Shown here one piece after another: positions 16,245 through 24,978 of a stretch of DNA of 64,000 nucleotides; within the stretch, counting starts at the first letter, position 1, and each line of letters opens with the position of its first letter. The position numbers and the translations under genes were made by a program. The notes beneath the pieces were generated by a model that saw only the letters and a list, made by a program, of their open reading frames with translations, did no database searches and was not told where the DNA came from. Source of the stretch: Lederbergia panacisoli (GTDB lineage: Bacteria > Bacillota > Bacilli > Bacillales > Bacillaceae_C). Location of the stretch: NCBI RefSeq assembly GCF_024626525.1, contig NZ_JANJGU010000005.1, positions 1 to 64,000 of the forward strand, written 5' to 3'.

Positions 16245-17240
16245 TTATTTTTTGACTACTTTATCAACAATCTCTGTATTGACAAGCTTTTCGTAATCAA
16301 CTTTTTCTGGAAGCTCACCAGCTTCCTCCATAATGGCTTGTAAATTATCCCAGCCTTCTTTTGTTATTTTCATTTCTTTAGCAAAGGATCCTTGGCTTTT
16401 ATATCGGTCTACCACGACTTCCAATGTTTCAAGATCAGAATCCTCAAAAAATGGCTGCACGACTTTTGCTATATCTTTTGCACTATTTTCTTCGACCCAT
16501 TGTTGGGCTTTATAGAGGGCGCGAACAAATTTCTCAACTATTTCTTCGTTATTTTTAATATAGCTTTCTTTTGCCATAAACGATGTGTAAGGTACTTCGC
16601 CTGACTCTTCACCAAAAGAAGCGATGATGTGTCCTTTTCCTTCTTTTTCAAAAACCGATGCAGTTGGTTCGAAAAGTTGAACATATTCCCCGGTGCCGGA
16701 GCCAAAAGCACTAGCGATGTTTGCAAATTCGATATTTTGAATCAATTCCAAATCAGCATGAGGATCAATACCATGTTTTTTCAAGACAAATTCACCGACC
16801 ATTTGTGGCATTCCGCCTTTCCGCTGACCTAAAAACGTCGATCCTTTCAACATATCCCATTCAAAATTATCGATTTTTTCGCGCGAAACTAGGAAGGTGC
16901 CATCAGTTTTAGTCAAGCCCGCGAAATTGATAACTGGGTCAGAAGCTCCTTGCGCATACACATAAATTGATGTTTCCGAGCCGACCAATGCGATGTCAGC
17001 ACCATCTGCTAACAGTGTCGTCATTGTTTTATCTCCGCCCCATGCAGTCATCAGTTCAACATCAAGTCCTTCATCTTTAAAAAATCCTTTTTCAATGGCG
17101 ACATATTGTGGGGTGTAAAATATCGATCGAGTTACTTCCGCAATCCTTACCTTACTTTCTTTTTGAGAGCAGGCTGTTATGGCTATGAGCATAAATGTTG
17201 ATATGATGATTACAATTCCAGTTTTCATCCATGTCTTCAT
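16245..17240 (-). CDS. ytlA: ABC substrate-binding lipoprotein, NMT1/SsuA type
   Basis: Periplasmic-type binding protein anchored as a lipoprotein: a hydrophobic signal peptide ends in the lipobox ITAC near residue 24. The mature part has the NMT1/THI5-like pattern (FYTPQYVAIEKGFFKDEGLDVEL, then the AWGGDKTMTTLLADGADIALVG segment), which is shared by binding proteins for sulfonates, nitrate and HMP/thiamine precursors. The ATG at 17240 follows AAGGAGG. First gene of the ytlACD operon. Confidence 0.92.
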   Translation of the reverse strand: MKTWMKTGIVIIISTFMLIAITACSQKESKVRIAEVTRSIFYTPQYVAIEKGFFKDEGLDVELMTAWGGDKTMTTLLADGADIALVGSETSIYVYAQGASDPVINFAGLTKTDGTFLVSREKIDNFEWDMLKGSTFLGQRKGGMPQMVGEFVLKKHGIDPHADLELIQNIEFANIASAFGSGTGEYVQLFEPTASVFEKEGKGHIIASFGEESGEVPYTSFMAKESYIKNNEEIVEKFVRALYKAQQWVEENSAKDIAKVVQPFFEDSDLETLEVVVDRYKSQGSFAKEMKITKEGWDNLQAIMEEAGELPEKVDYEKLVNTEIVDKVVKK

Positions 17241-17317
17241 CAAGCAATCCTCCTTATGAAATAATCTGGGCTAACATATAGTATGAATTGGGCAAAAATG
17301 TGTGATAGCCTATATAG

Positions 17318-17330
17318 AAAAGCGGAAGCG
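17318..17330. repeat. end fragment of dispersed repeat
   Basis: AAAAGCGGAAGCG matches the left end of the dispersed repeat at 26081, but the rest of that element is absent. Confidence 0.4.
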
Positions 17331-17389
17331 TCTGTTAAGTAGTTGACGGCTAGTAAAGTTGCGTCGATGGCAGTAAGATGCGTGATTTT

Positions 17390-17752
17390 AGTCTCGATAG
17401 AGGTTGAATCAGGACTGAAAAGTGAGAAATGAGTGATTTCAGTCTCGAAAAAGGTTGAATCGGGACTGAAAAGTGTAAAATGTGTGATTTCAGTCTAGAT
17501 AAAGGTTGAATCGGGACTTAAAAGTGTAAAATGTGTGATTTCAGTCTAGATAAAGGTTGAATCGGGACTGAAAAGTGTAAAATGTGTGATTTCAGTCTAG
17601 ATAAAGGTTGAATCGGGACTAAAAAGTGAGAAATGCGTTATTTCAGTCTCGATAAAGGTTGAATTGGGACTGAAAAGTGAGAGATGCATGATTTCAGTCT
17701 CGATTAAGGTTAAATCAGGACTGAAAAGTGAAAAATGCGTGATTTTCTGCCT
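17390..17752. repeat. 51-bp tandem repeat array A, about 7 units
   Basis: Units begin AGTCTCGAT or AGTCTAGAT at 17390, 17441, 17492, 17543, 17594, 17645 and 17696, an exact period of 51 bases, with a degenerate eighth start near 17747. Each unit can form a hairpin because AGTCTCGAT pairs with ATCGGGACT within the unit (one T-G wobble). The period is a multiple of three, so open frames run through it, but none has a ribosome site. It lies between the divergent ytlA and ytmA genes. There are no unique spacers, so it is not CRISPR. Confidence 0.9.
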
Positions 17753-17832
17753 TGATTGAGATTGAAGTCGTGCTGTCATGTTGACACTGAGGCTGTAAGT
17801 AGATTGAATTCATACATAAGAAGGGATTTTAT

Positions 17833-18630
17833 ATGAACACGAATGCTACTATAATCAATAAACAACATTTCCCATCTCCCAACCCACTTGTACGGCTTTT
17901 TTTAGTCACCTATATGTCGGAAGGACTAAAAGTTAAAGGTTTACTAGCCGAGCCAAAGGAGAAAGGGATATATGAAGGGTTTCTTTACTTGCGGGGTGGG
18001 ATTAAAAACGTCGGAATGGTACGACCGGCAAGAATTGCTCAATTTGCCTCAGAAGGATTTGTCGTATTCGCGCCATTTTATAGGGGGAATCGCGGCGGAG
18101 AAGGGAATGAGGATTTTGCTGGTGAAGATCGAAATGATGCATTTTCTGCATTTCATTTATTGAAAAACCTCCCAAACGTACAAGAAAACAGAGTTCATGT
18201 TTTTGGCTTTTCAAGAGGGGGTGTCATGGCACTTTTTACGGCTATTCAATATCCAGAAGCAGCATCCATTGTTACATGGGGAGGGGTATCGGACCTTGCG
18301 CTTACTTATATGGAACGGAAAGATATGAGAAGAATGATGAAGCGTGTCATTGGCGGTTCTCCGAAAACGAAAACAGCGGAATACGAATCTCGAACCCCAT
18401 TGTATGAATTGGAAAAACTAAAACCACCTGTTCTCATTATTCACGGTGAACTAGATCATAACGTTTCAGTTGAACATGCAAAACGTCTTGAACAAAGGCT
18501 GCAATCCCTTAAAAAGCATGTGGAAACGTGGTATTTTAAAAACTTTACTCACTATTTTCCCCCTTCTATTAATCGAGAAGTCGTTCAAGACCTTTGCCTT
18601 TGGATGAAAAATCAAAAATATGGTATATAA
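17833..18630 (+). CDS. ytmA: alpha/beta hydrolase, prolyl-oligopeptidase-like (YtmA)
   Basis: A 265-residue serine hydrolase of the peptidase S9/dienelactone hydrolase fold. The nucleophile elbow is GFSRGG near residue 131, the acid lies in HGELDHNV near 213 and the His in NFTHYF near 240. The RGGIKNVGMVRPARIAQFASEGF and FYRGNRGGEG segments are typical of YtmA. The substrate is unknown. The ATG follows AAGAAGGGA. The next gene, ytmB, follows after a 29-base gap, as in B. subtilis. Confidence 0.88.
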   Translation: MNTNATIINKQHFPSPNPLVRLFLVTYMSEGLKVKGLLAEPKEKGIYEGFLYLRGGIKNVGMVRPARIAQFASEGFVVFAPFYRGNRGGEGNEDFAGEDRNDAFSAFHLLKNLPNVQENRVHVFGFSRGGVMALFTAIQYPEAASIVTWGGVSDLALTYMERKDMRRMMKRVIGGSPKTKTAEYESRTPLYELEKLKPPVLIIHGELDHNVSVEHAKRLEQRLQSLKKHVETWYFKNFTHYFPPSINREVVQDLCLWMKNQKYGI

Positions 18631-18659
18631 TGAGAAGAAAGGATAAGGGGGAATAAAGA

Positions 18660-18902
18660 ATGGGAATGCCGTTTGAATTAAATACGATGATTGTGACAAA
18701 AGGTAAGGAAAAAAGGCAAAAAGATAATTTGTTCACGCTCGATAAAAATGGTTACCGATTATACCCAATTGATATTCCTGTAGAGGTTCGACATTCAAGA
18801 GAAAGCGATTATCATGCCACGGCCGTTATTAAAAAAGTTGAATGGGAAAATGAAAAGACTACCATTCTATATCAGCTTATGGCATTACATTCAAGTAATT
18901 AA
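18660..18902 (+). CDS. ytmB: DUF2584 family protein YtmB
   Basis: An 80-residue protein beginning MGMPFELNTMIVTKGKE with the IPVEVRHSRESDYHATAVIKKVEW segment, which is the DUF2584/YtmB pattern of Bacillaceae. The function is unknown. The ribosome site is AAGGGGG. It probably shares a transcript with ytmA. Confidence 0.85.
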   Translation: MGMPFELNTMIVTKGKEKRQKDNLFTLDKNGYRLYPIDIPVEVRHSRESDYHATAVIKKVEWENEKTTILYQLMALHSSN

Positions 18903-18919
18903 TTCTCAGTCATTCTTAA

Positions 18920-18949
18920 TTGACAAGGTCAAGCTCATTACGCTATTAT
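18920..18949 (+). promoter_or_regulatory. metK leader promoter
   Basis: TTGACA at 18920-18925 and TATTAT at 18944-18949 with an 18-base spacer. The predicted start lies about 10 bases upstream of the SAM riboswitch P1 stem. Confidence 0.7.
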
Positions 18950-18965
18950 TTTAGATTGAACGGAT

Positions 18966-19138
18966 ACTCTTATCCTGAGATGGTGGAGGGTGCAGGCCCT
19001 ATGAAACCCAGCAACCTACTGACACTTTGTAAGCAAGGTGCTAACCTGTTGCAAGGCATTTGCCTTGGGCGATAAGAGTGAAGGGCTCGGATGATTAAAA
19101 AAACCTTTCCTCTACTTTTTTAAATAGGAAAGGTTTTT
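18966..19138 (+). promoter_or_regulatory. SAM-I (S-box) riboswitch with terminator
   Basis: The aptamer runs 18966-19079: ACTCTTATC pairs with GATAAGAGT as P1, with the conserved CTGAGATGGTGGAGGG, GGCCCTATGAAACCCAGCAACC and AAGGTGCTAACCTG segments between. The terminator stem AAAAACCTTTCCT / AGGAAAGGTTTTT at 19099-19138 follows with a T run. In this family SAM binding stabilises the terminator and shuts off metK. Confidence 0.97.
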
Positions 19139-19287
19139 ATTATTTTATAAGGCGATTTATGTTTTTTAAGAATAAATTGTAGTAAAAGAAGCCTTAATAA
19201 TCAATACGTAGTCTTTGTCATCATGAAGGAATTGAGTACCGTTATTTATAAATATTGATAAGCATACTGTTAAAAGGAGGAAACACC

Positions 19288-20487
19288 TTGTCTAAAACTC
19301 GCCACTTATTTACATCAGAATCTGTAACAGAAGGTCATCCCGATAAAATTTGTGACCAAATTTCGGATTCAATCCTTGATGCTATATTATCGAAAGATCC
19401 AAATGCACGTGTAGCATGTGAAACATCTGTCACGACTGGCCTTGTACTCGTTGCAGGTGAAATTACGACAACTACTTATGTAGACATTCCAAAAATTGTT
19501 CGAGATACAATAAAAGAAGTGGGCTACACGCGTGCGAAATATGGATTTGACGCAGAAACTTGTGCGGTCATTACTTCAATTGACGAACAATCCCCTGATA
19601 TTGCTGCGGGAGTTAATCAAGCGCTTGAAGCACGCGAAGGTTCTATGTCGGAGGAAGAAATCGAAGCTATTGGAGCGGGGGACCAAGGCTTGATGTTCGG
19701 GTATGCATGTAATGAAACAAAGGAACTCATGCCGCTCCCAATCTCGCTCGCTCATAAATTATCTAGAAGATTGTCCGAAGTTCGTAAGGAAGAAGTTTTA
19801 CCTTATTTACGACCTGATGGAAAAACGCAAGTGACTGTCGAATACGATGAACAAAATAATCCAGTTAGAATCGATACGATTGTCATTTCGACACAGCATC
19901 ACCCGGAAATTAGCCTTGAGCAAATTCAACGAAATATTAAGGAATTTGTTATAACACCAGTAGTCCCAGCTGAACTAATTGATGAAGAGACTAAGTATTT
20001 TATTAACCCGACAGGTCGCTTTGTAATTGGTGGTCCACAAGGGGACGCAGGGTTGACCGGTAGAAAAATCATTGTAGACACGTACGGTGGATATGCTCGC
20101 CATGGCGGCGGTGCATTCTCTGGTAAAGATCCCACGAAAGTAGACCGTTCAGCTGCATATGCTGCTCGTTACGTTGCAAAAAATATTGTCGCGTCAGGCC
20201 TAGCTGATCGTTGTGAAGTTCAACTTGCGTACGCAATTGGTGTTGCTAAACCTGTTTCTATTTCAGTCGATACTTTTGGTACAGGTACAGTATCTGAAGA
20301 AGTTTTAGTTGAAGCGATTAGAAAGAACTTTGATTTAAGGCCGGCTGGAATTATCCGGATGCTTGATCTTCGCCGCCCAATATACAAACAGACTGCAGCC
20401 TACGGACATTTCGGACGTACGGATCTAGATTTACCGTGGGAAAGAACAGATAAAGCAGAAGCGATTCGAAAATCGGCACAAGCGTAA
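19288..20487 (+). CDS. metK: S-adenosylmethionine synthase
   Basis: Makes SAM from methionine and ATP. The 399-residue protein carries the family motifs: [17 protein letters not shown] near the N-terminus, [16 protein letters not shown] near residue 130, and the [13 protein letters not shown] and [19 protein letters not shown] segments that bind phosphate and Mg. The start is TTG at 19288 after AAAGGAGG; the upstream in-frame ATG has no ribosome site. It is controlled by the riboswitch just upstream and closed by its own terminator before asnB. Confidence 0.98.
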   Translation: MSKTRHLFTSESVTEGHPDKICDQISDSILDAILSKDPNARVACETSVTTGLVLVAGEITTTTYVDIPKIVRDTIKEVGYTRAKYGFDAETCAVITSIDEQSPDIAAGVNQALEAREGSMSEEEIEAIGAGDQGLMFGYACNETKELMPLPISLAHKLSRRLSEVRKEEVLPYLRPDGKTQVTVEYDEQNNPVRIDTIVISTQHHPEISLEQIQRNIKEFVITPVVPAELIDEETKYFINPTGRFVIGGPQGDAGLTGRKIIVDTYGGYARHGGGAFSGKDPTKVDRSAAYAARYVAKNIVASGLADRCEVQLAYAIGVAKPVSISVDTFGTGTVSEEVLVEAIRKNFDLRPAGIIRMLDLRRPIYKQTAAYGHFGRTDLDLPWERTDKAEAIRKSAQA

Positions 20488-20507
20488 CAAAATAATGATG
20501 AAAATTG

Positions 20508-20538
20508 GGGCTGTATGAAAAATGCGGCTCTTTTTTTT
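20508..20538 (+). terminator. metK terminator
   Basis: GGGCTGTAT / ATGCGGCTC pairs over 9 positions using G-T wobbles, loop GAAAA, followed by eight T. Confidence 0.75.
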
Positions 20539-20644
20539 GTAAATTTTACTGCCAAAACTGATAAAATAATGTTAGTATTAACAAGTATGCAACGCATTGC
20601 TGCAGGCAATTCGCTTGAAATATTACAGAGTAGGTGACAAGGAA

Positions 20645-22534
20645 ATGTGTGGTTTTATCGGTTGCATTCATGATCAGGCCAGGGAATACCAAGAGTCTGA
20701 TCAGGAATTATTTAAACAAATGAATCAAATCATCACTCATCGTGGGCCGGATGATGAGGGATATTTTACAGATGAGCATATACAATTTGGTTTTCGTAGG
20801 CTTAGTATTATCGATATTGAAAGTGGTAAACAACCTTTATCATATGAAAATGAACGCTATTGGATTATTTTTAATGGTGAAATATATAATTTTGTAGAAT
20901 TAAGAGAAGAGCTTGTAAAAGAAGGATTATCTTTCGAAACCGCTTCTGATACAGAAGTCATCATTGCTCTTTATAGTCAAATGAAGGAAAGATCCGTTGA
21001 AAAGCTTCGCGGCATGTTTGCTTTTATGATTTGGGACAAAGAAAATCAAGAGCTTTTTGGTGCACGTGATCCATTCGGTATTAAACCATTCTTTTACTAT
21101 GAAGAAAATAACCGGACTTTCTTTGCTTCAGAGAAAAAGAGCATCTTGCTTGCCCTTGAGAAAAATGAATTGAATCGTGATGCATTACAGCAATATATGA
21201 CGTATCAATTCGTTCCAGAACCAGAGTCAATGACAAGTGGCATTAAGAAGTTAGAGCCAGGACATTTTTTCATCAAAAAAATTGGTGAACCGATGCAGAT
21301 TTCTCGTTACTGGAAAGCGACATTCCACCCAGTTTATAAATCTGAAAATGAATATATTAAAGAAATAAAAGAAGTATTATTTGATTCTGTGAATCTTCAT
21401 ATGCGCAGTGATGTTCCTGTCGGTTCCTTCCTGTCAGGCGGGATTGATTCATCAATCATTGCTTCGATTGCAAAGCAATTCCATCCGAGTATCAAAACAT
21501 TCTCTGTCGGTTTTGAGCGGGATGGTTTTAGTGAGATTGATGTTGCAAAAGAAACGGCTGATAAGCTCGGAGTCGAGAACATCAGCTATGTCATTACTCC
21601 TGAAGAATACATGAACGAACTACCGAAAATTATGTGGTTTATGGATGATCCGCTAGCAGATCCTGCTTGTGTTCCTTTATATTTTGTAGCACGGGAAGCA
21701 CGGAAGCATGTAACTGTCGTTCTTTCTGGTGAAGGTGCGGATGAGTTATTTGGTGGATATAATATTTATCGTGAGCCACAATCATTAGAAATGTTTAATA
21801 AAATTCCTGCCGTCGGAAAGTCGCTTCTTCGTGGTTTAGCAAATGTATTGCCAGAAGGTGTGAAAGGGAAGAGCTTCATTGAACGTGGTCTCACGCCGAT
21901 GGAAGAGCGCTATATCGGAAATGCAAAAATGTATTCAGAAGAAGAAAAAAGGAATTTGTTGAAATTTTATAATGAAGGCATCGATTATCGTGATATCACG
22001 AGACCTTTATATGCCGATACAGTTGGCTATGATCCTGTCGATCAAATGCAATATATTGATATACACACGTGGATGAGAGGGGATATCCTTCTTAAAGCCG
22101 ATAAGATGACGATGGCTCATTCATTGGAGCTTAGAGTTCCTTTTCTTGATAAGGAAGTGTTCAATGTTGCATCGAATATCCCGACAAGTTTAAAAACCGC
22201 GGAAGGGACAACGAAATACATCCTCAGGAAAGCTGCGGAAGGCATTGTTCCGGATCATGTATTAAACCGAAAAAAGTTAGGATTCCCAGTTCCAATCCGT
22301 CATTGGTTGAAGAATGAAATGCACGACTGGGTGAAAAATATTATTAAAGATAGCGACACAGATCATCTTATTAACAAGCAATATGTACTGAATTTGCTTG
22401 AAGATCATTGCCAAGGAAAGATGGATTATAGCCGTAAGATTTGGACAGTAATTGTGTTCATGATCTGGCATTCCGTCTATATGGAAAATCAATATGACTT
22501 TCAAAACGAGTATAAAAAAGCAGCCGCTCATTGA
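20645..22534 (+). CDS. asnB: glutamine-hydrolysing asparagine synthetase
   Basis: Two-domain amidotransferase that makes asparagine from aspartate, glutamine and ATP. The start MCGFIG places the catalytic Cys at position 2, which fixes the ATG at 20645. The glutaminase domain shows HRGPDDEG and the ARDPFGIKP segment. The synthetase domain shows the PP-loop SGGIDSS near residue 263 and GEGADELFGGY. Its 629 residues match B. subtilis AsnB, which is also next to metK. It has its own spacing from metK and probably its own promoter. Confidence 0.97.
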   Translation: MCGFIGCIHDQAREYQESDQELFKQMNQIITHRGPDDEGYFTDEHIQFGFRRLSIIDIESGKQPLSYENERYWIIFNGEIYNFVELREELVKEGLSFETASDTEVIIALYSQMKERSVEKLRGMFAFMIWDKENQELFGARDPFGIKPFFYYEENNRTFFASEKKSILLALEKNELNRDALQQYMTYQFVPEPESMTSGIKKLEPGHFFIKKIGEPMQISRYWKATFHPVYKSENEYIKEIKEVLFDSVNLHMRSDVPVGSFLSGGIDSSIIASIAKQFHPSIKTFSVGFERDGFSEIDVAKETADKLGVENISYVITPEEYMNELPKIMWFMDDPLADPACVPLYFVAREARKHVTVVLSGEGADELFGGYNIYREPQSLEMFNKIPAVGKSLLRGLANVLPEGVKGKSFIERGLTPMEERYIGNAKMYSEEEKRNLLKFYNEGIDYRDITRPLYADTVGYDPVDQMQYIDIHTWMRGDILLKADKMTMAHSLELRVPFLDKEVFNVASNIPTSLKTAEGTTKYILRKAAEGIVPDHVLNRKKLGFPVPIRHWLKNEMHDWVKNIIKDSDTDHLINKQYVLNLLEDHCQGKMDYSRKIWTVIVFMIWHSVYMENQYDFQNEYKKAAAH

Positions 22535-22536
22535 GT

Positions 22537-22554
22537 AGTATGCTAAAGCATACT
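22537..22554. terminator. hairpin between asnB and C39 peptidase gene
   Basis: AGTATGC / GCATACT with a 4-base loop lies between the convergent stop codons. There is no long T run, so its strength is doubtful. Confidence 0.4.
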
Positions 22555-22556
22555 TC

Positions 22557-23405
22557 CTAATAGGAATAAGTGAGTGCCTGGCTGCCCATTTGCACCCAAG
22601 ATTTTTCAAAATCTTTAATGGGTGCTTTTTTATTTTTCAAACCTGTTAATGGATCATTAAAATAAACAAATTGATCATCATAACCAGTTATGAGAACGGA
22701 ATGTTCCTTCATCGTAATCTTTATTTTTCCCTCTGTTGTATTCCATGTTTGAAAATATGAATCTTCCAATTCCCGATATTGAGAATTGATAATGACCCAA
22801 ACAGGACGACCATCAGAAAGGGGAATTTTTAATTCATCGAAAGATTGCCCTGATAAGTTAACGATTTTATCTGGTAAATATGATTGTGCAAGTTCCATAA
22901 TAGGTTCATGGTAAACCCCAAGTCCTGGTTCGTTGAAAGTGTACATATTGCCAACAAAACCTTTATGTGGGTTTCCGAAATAGATTTCTCCGTTTTTCAC
23001 GGTTCGAGGTGTCGGGTCTTTTTTGATTTCTTTTGCAAGAGTCATTTTGTCGACTTTGACACCGGCATCTCCTAAAAGCATGGCTAATGTTGTGACTTCA
23101 CAGCCTCGCGGAAGCTCTGGAAATTGTTTGATGACAGGAGCATCAATTAACATTTTATCCTTAACTTTAATAAGCTCCACTTTGTCTTTTTGTTCACTCA
23201 GCTTTGTCTCTTGAACATGTTGTAGTGTTTCTTCGGATTTTTCACTATATGTTCTATGTGTTCCATATAAATAAATGGTAGCCACAAAAGTTAAGATAAC
23301 CAAAAAAGAAATGAAGCTTGAAAACTCATGTTTTTTATATTTGCTGAAAAGATAGATGAATACACCGACAGCACATGCTATCGATATGAACTGCAGTGTT
23401 TCCAT
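22557..23405 (-). CDS. C39-family peptidase, membrane-anchored
   Basis: A 282-residue protein with two N-terminal hydrophobic segments (about residues 5-22 and 29-48) followed by an outside linker and a peptidase C39-like domain. The catalytic Cys is in LPRGCEVTTLAMLL near residue 103, the His in KEHSVLITGYDD near 235 and the Asp in FNDPLTG near 251. Such domains resemble bacteriocin-processing and cell-wall cysteine proteases; the target here is unknown. The ATG follows AAAGGTGAT. It converges with asnB. Confidence 0.85.
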   Translation of the reverse strand: METLQFISIACAVGVFIYLFSKYKKHEFSSFISFLVILTFVATIYLYGTHRTYSEKSEETLQHVQETKLSEQKDKVELIKVKDKMLIDAPVIKQFPELPRGCEVTTLAMLLGDAGVKVDKMTLAKEIKKDPTPRTVKNGEIYFGNPHKGFVGNMYTFNEPGLGVYHEPIMELAQSYLPDKIVNLSGQSFDELKIPLSDGRPVWVIINSQYRELEDSYFQTWNTTEGKIKITMKEHSVLITGYDDQFVYFNDPLTGLKNKKAPIKDFEKSWVQMGSQALTYSY

Positions 23406-23492
23406 ATAAAATCAATCACCTTTTAAAATAATAACAAGCTATTTCGCAGAGTTTAACCCTTAAGTATACTATCGGAAACTAAACAAGTATCT

Positions 23493-24011
23493 TTAGTTTT
23501 CTTGAATCGATTTATAGTACTTGGCTTTTTCGACGTATTCTCTCGAAATTCGCTCCATATCTTTTTTGTCTTCAACTGTTAATTCTCGTACGACTTTTGC
23601 AGGTCGTCCAAAGGCAAGCGTATTCGGTGGAATGGTTTTACCTTGCGGGACAAGGCTTCCTGCTCCAATAAATGCACCTTCTCCAATTTCCGCTCCGTCC
23701 AAAATGATGGAACCCATACCGACTAATGCTTTCTTTCTGATTTTACAGCTATGTAAAACAACTTGATGCCCTATTGTTGCTTCATCCTCAATAATAAGTG
23801 GATTATTAGGACTTTGGTGCAAAACAGAATTATCTTGAATATTAACTTTTTTACCTATGATCGTTGGTGCAACATCACCGCGGATTGAACAATTAAACCA
23901 CACACTTGAGTTTTCTCCAATTTTGACATCACCGGTAACCGTTGCGTAATCGGCAATAAAAACGGAAGGATGGATATCAGGTCTTTTTCCATTATAAGGG
24001 TAAATAGCCAA
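23493..24011 (-). CDS. ytoA: gamma-carbonic-anhydrase-like protein YtoA
   Basis: Left-handed beta-helix protein of 172 residues with repeated hexapeptides (IGENSSVWFNCSIRGDV, IGKKVNIQDNSVLHQ, IGHQVVLHSCKI). The three His that bind metal in gamma-class carbonic anhydrases are in VLHQS, IGHQV and VLHSC. Enzyme activity in this family is often not demonstrated. The start is TTG at 24011 because the ATG at 24032 is inside the GAGGAGAGGAAG ribosome region and the family begins with the IYPYNG segment. Confidence 0.9.
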   Translation of the reverse strand: MAIYPYNGKRPDIHPSVFIADYATVTGDVKIGENSSVWFNCSIRGDVAPTIIGKKVNIQDNSVLHQSPNNPLIIEDEATIGHQVVLHSCKIRKKALVGMGSIILDGAEIGEGAFIGAGSLVPQGKTIPPNTLAFGRPAKVVRELTVEDKKDMERISREYVEKAKYYKSIQEN

Positions 24012-24141
24012 ATAAAATCTTCCTCTCCTCATATTTCTATTAACAGTGTAACAAAAATTGCAGATATTTGTAGAAACTCAAATGATTTTTCTATCGTGAA
24101 AACGGGGTAATATACTATTATCAACATTCCGAGGTGGTTAA

Positions 24142-24945
24142 GTGCGAAAATGGGAAGCTTTTAATGAACCTAAAGGCGTCATGGTCATTGTCCATGGGGC
24201 GATGGAGCATCATGGCAGATACGGATGGCTGACAGAGATGTGGAGAATAAATGGTTTTCATGTAATTATGGGTGATTTGCCAGGACAAGGATTGACGACG
24301 AGATCGAAACGGGGACATGTCGATTCCTTTGATGAATATATAAAAGAAATCCATGAATGGATAAAAGAGGCACAAACTTTTGCACTACCAATTTTTGTCC
24401 TCGGACATAGTATGGGTGGACTTACGGTTATTAGATTATTGCAGGATATCGAGGTCTACATAGATGGGGTAATTCTATCTTCTCCCTGTTTAGGGCTTGT
24501 AGATTATCCCGCCATCCCAATTAACGCTCTTTCAGTAGGATTAAATTGGATTCTTCCTGAATTAAAGGTAAGCAGTAATATGGATATTGATCTTGTGACA
24601 AGAAGTGATGATATAAAGGAGAGAGCACTTAATGACAGCCTGTACGTTACAAAAGTATCGGTCCGCTGGTATCGTGAACTTTTAAAGGCGATGAAAACAG
24701 CATTTACAAAACTTACAAACTTTCCTAATGTGCCATTATTGGTTCTTCAAGGTGGAGATGATAAAATTGTAAATAAGCTGGATGTTATGGATTGGTTTAA
24801 TCAGTTAACGATCTCAGAAAAGCTTTATAAAGAATGGGAGAATTGTTACCATGAAATTTTTAATGAACCTGAAAGAGATCGTATATTTGATTACGCACAA
24901 AGCTTTGTTGAAATAAGGCTGCGCCAAATAGGTTATAATGAATAA
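24142..24945 (+). CDS. ytpA: alpha/beta hydrolase, lysophospholipase-like (YtpA)
   Basis: A 267-residue serine hydrolase of the monoglyceride lipase type. It shows VIVHGAMEHHGRY near residue 16, the nucleophile GHSMGG near 90, the acid in LQGGDDKIV near 200 and the His in CYHEIFNEPER near 235. In B. subtilis YtpA is a phospholipase needed for the lysophospholipid antibiotic bacilysocin. The start is GTG after GAGGTGG. ytpB follows after a 33-base gap, as in B. subtilis. Confidence 0.88.
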   Translation: MRKWEAFNEPKGVMVIVHGAMEHHGRYGWLTEMWRINGFHVIMGDLPGQGLTTRSKRGHVDSFDEYIKEIHEWIKEAQTFALPIFVLGHSMGGLTVIRLLQDIEVYIDGVILSSPCLGLVDYPAIPINALSVGLNWILPELKVSSNMDIDLVTRSDDIKERALNDSLYVTKVSVRWYRELLKAMKTAFTKLTNFPNVPLLVLQGGDDKIVNKLDVMDWFNQLTISEKLYKEWENCYHEIFNEPERDRIFDYAQSFVEIRLRQIGYNE

Positions 24946-24978
24946 TAGAGCCATAGATAATAATGAGGTGATTGGAAG

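Noticed and set aside
17390-17752. CRISPR array
   Set aside because: The repeat has no unique spacers; units are contiguous and no cas genes are present. The same applies to the array at 52713.
17597-17779. 60-codon frame across array A
   Set aside because: Same arithmetic effect of a period divisible by three; no ribosome site or start context.
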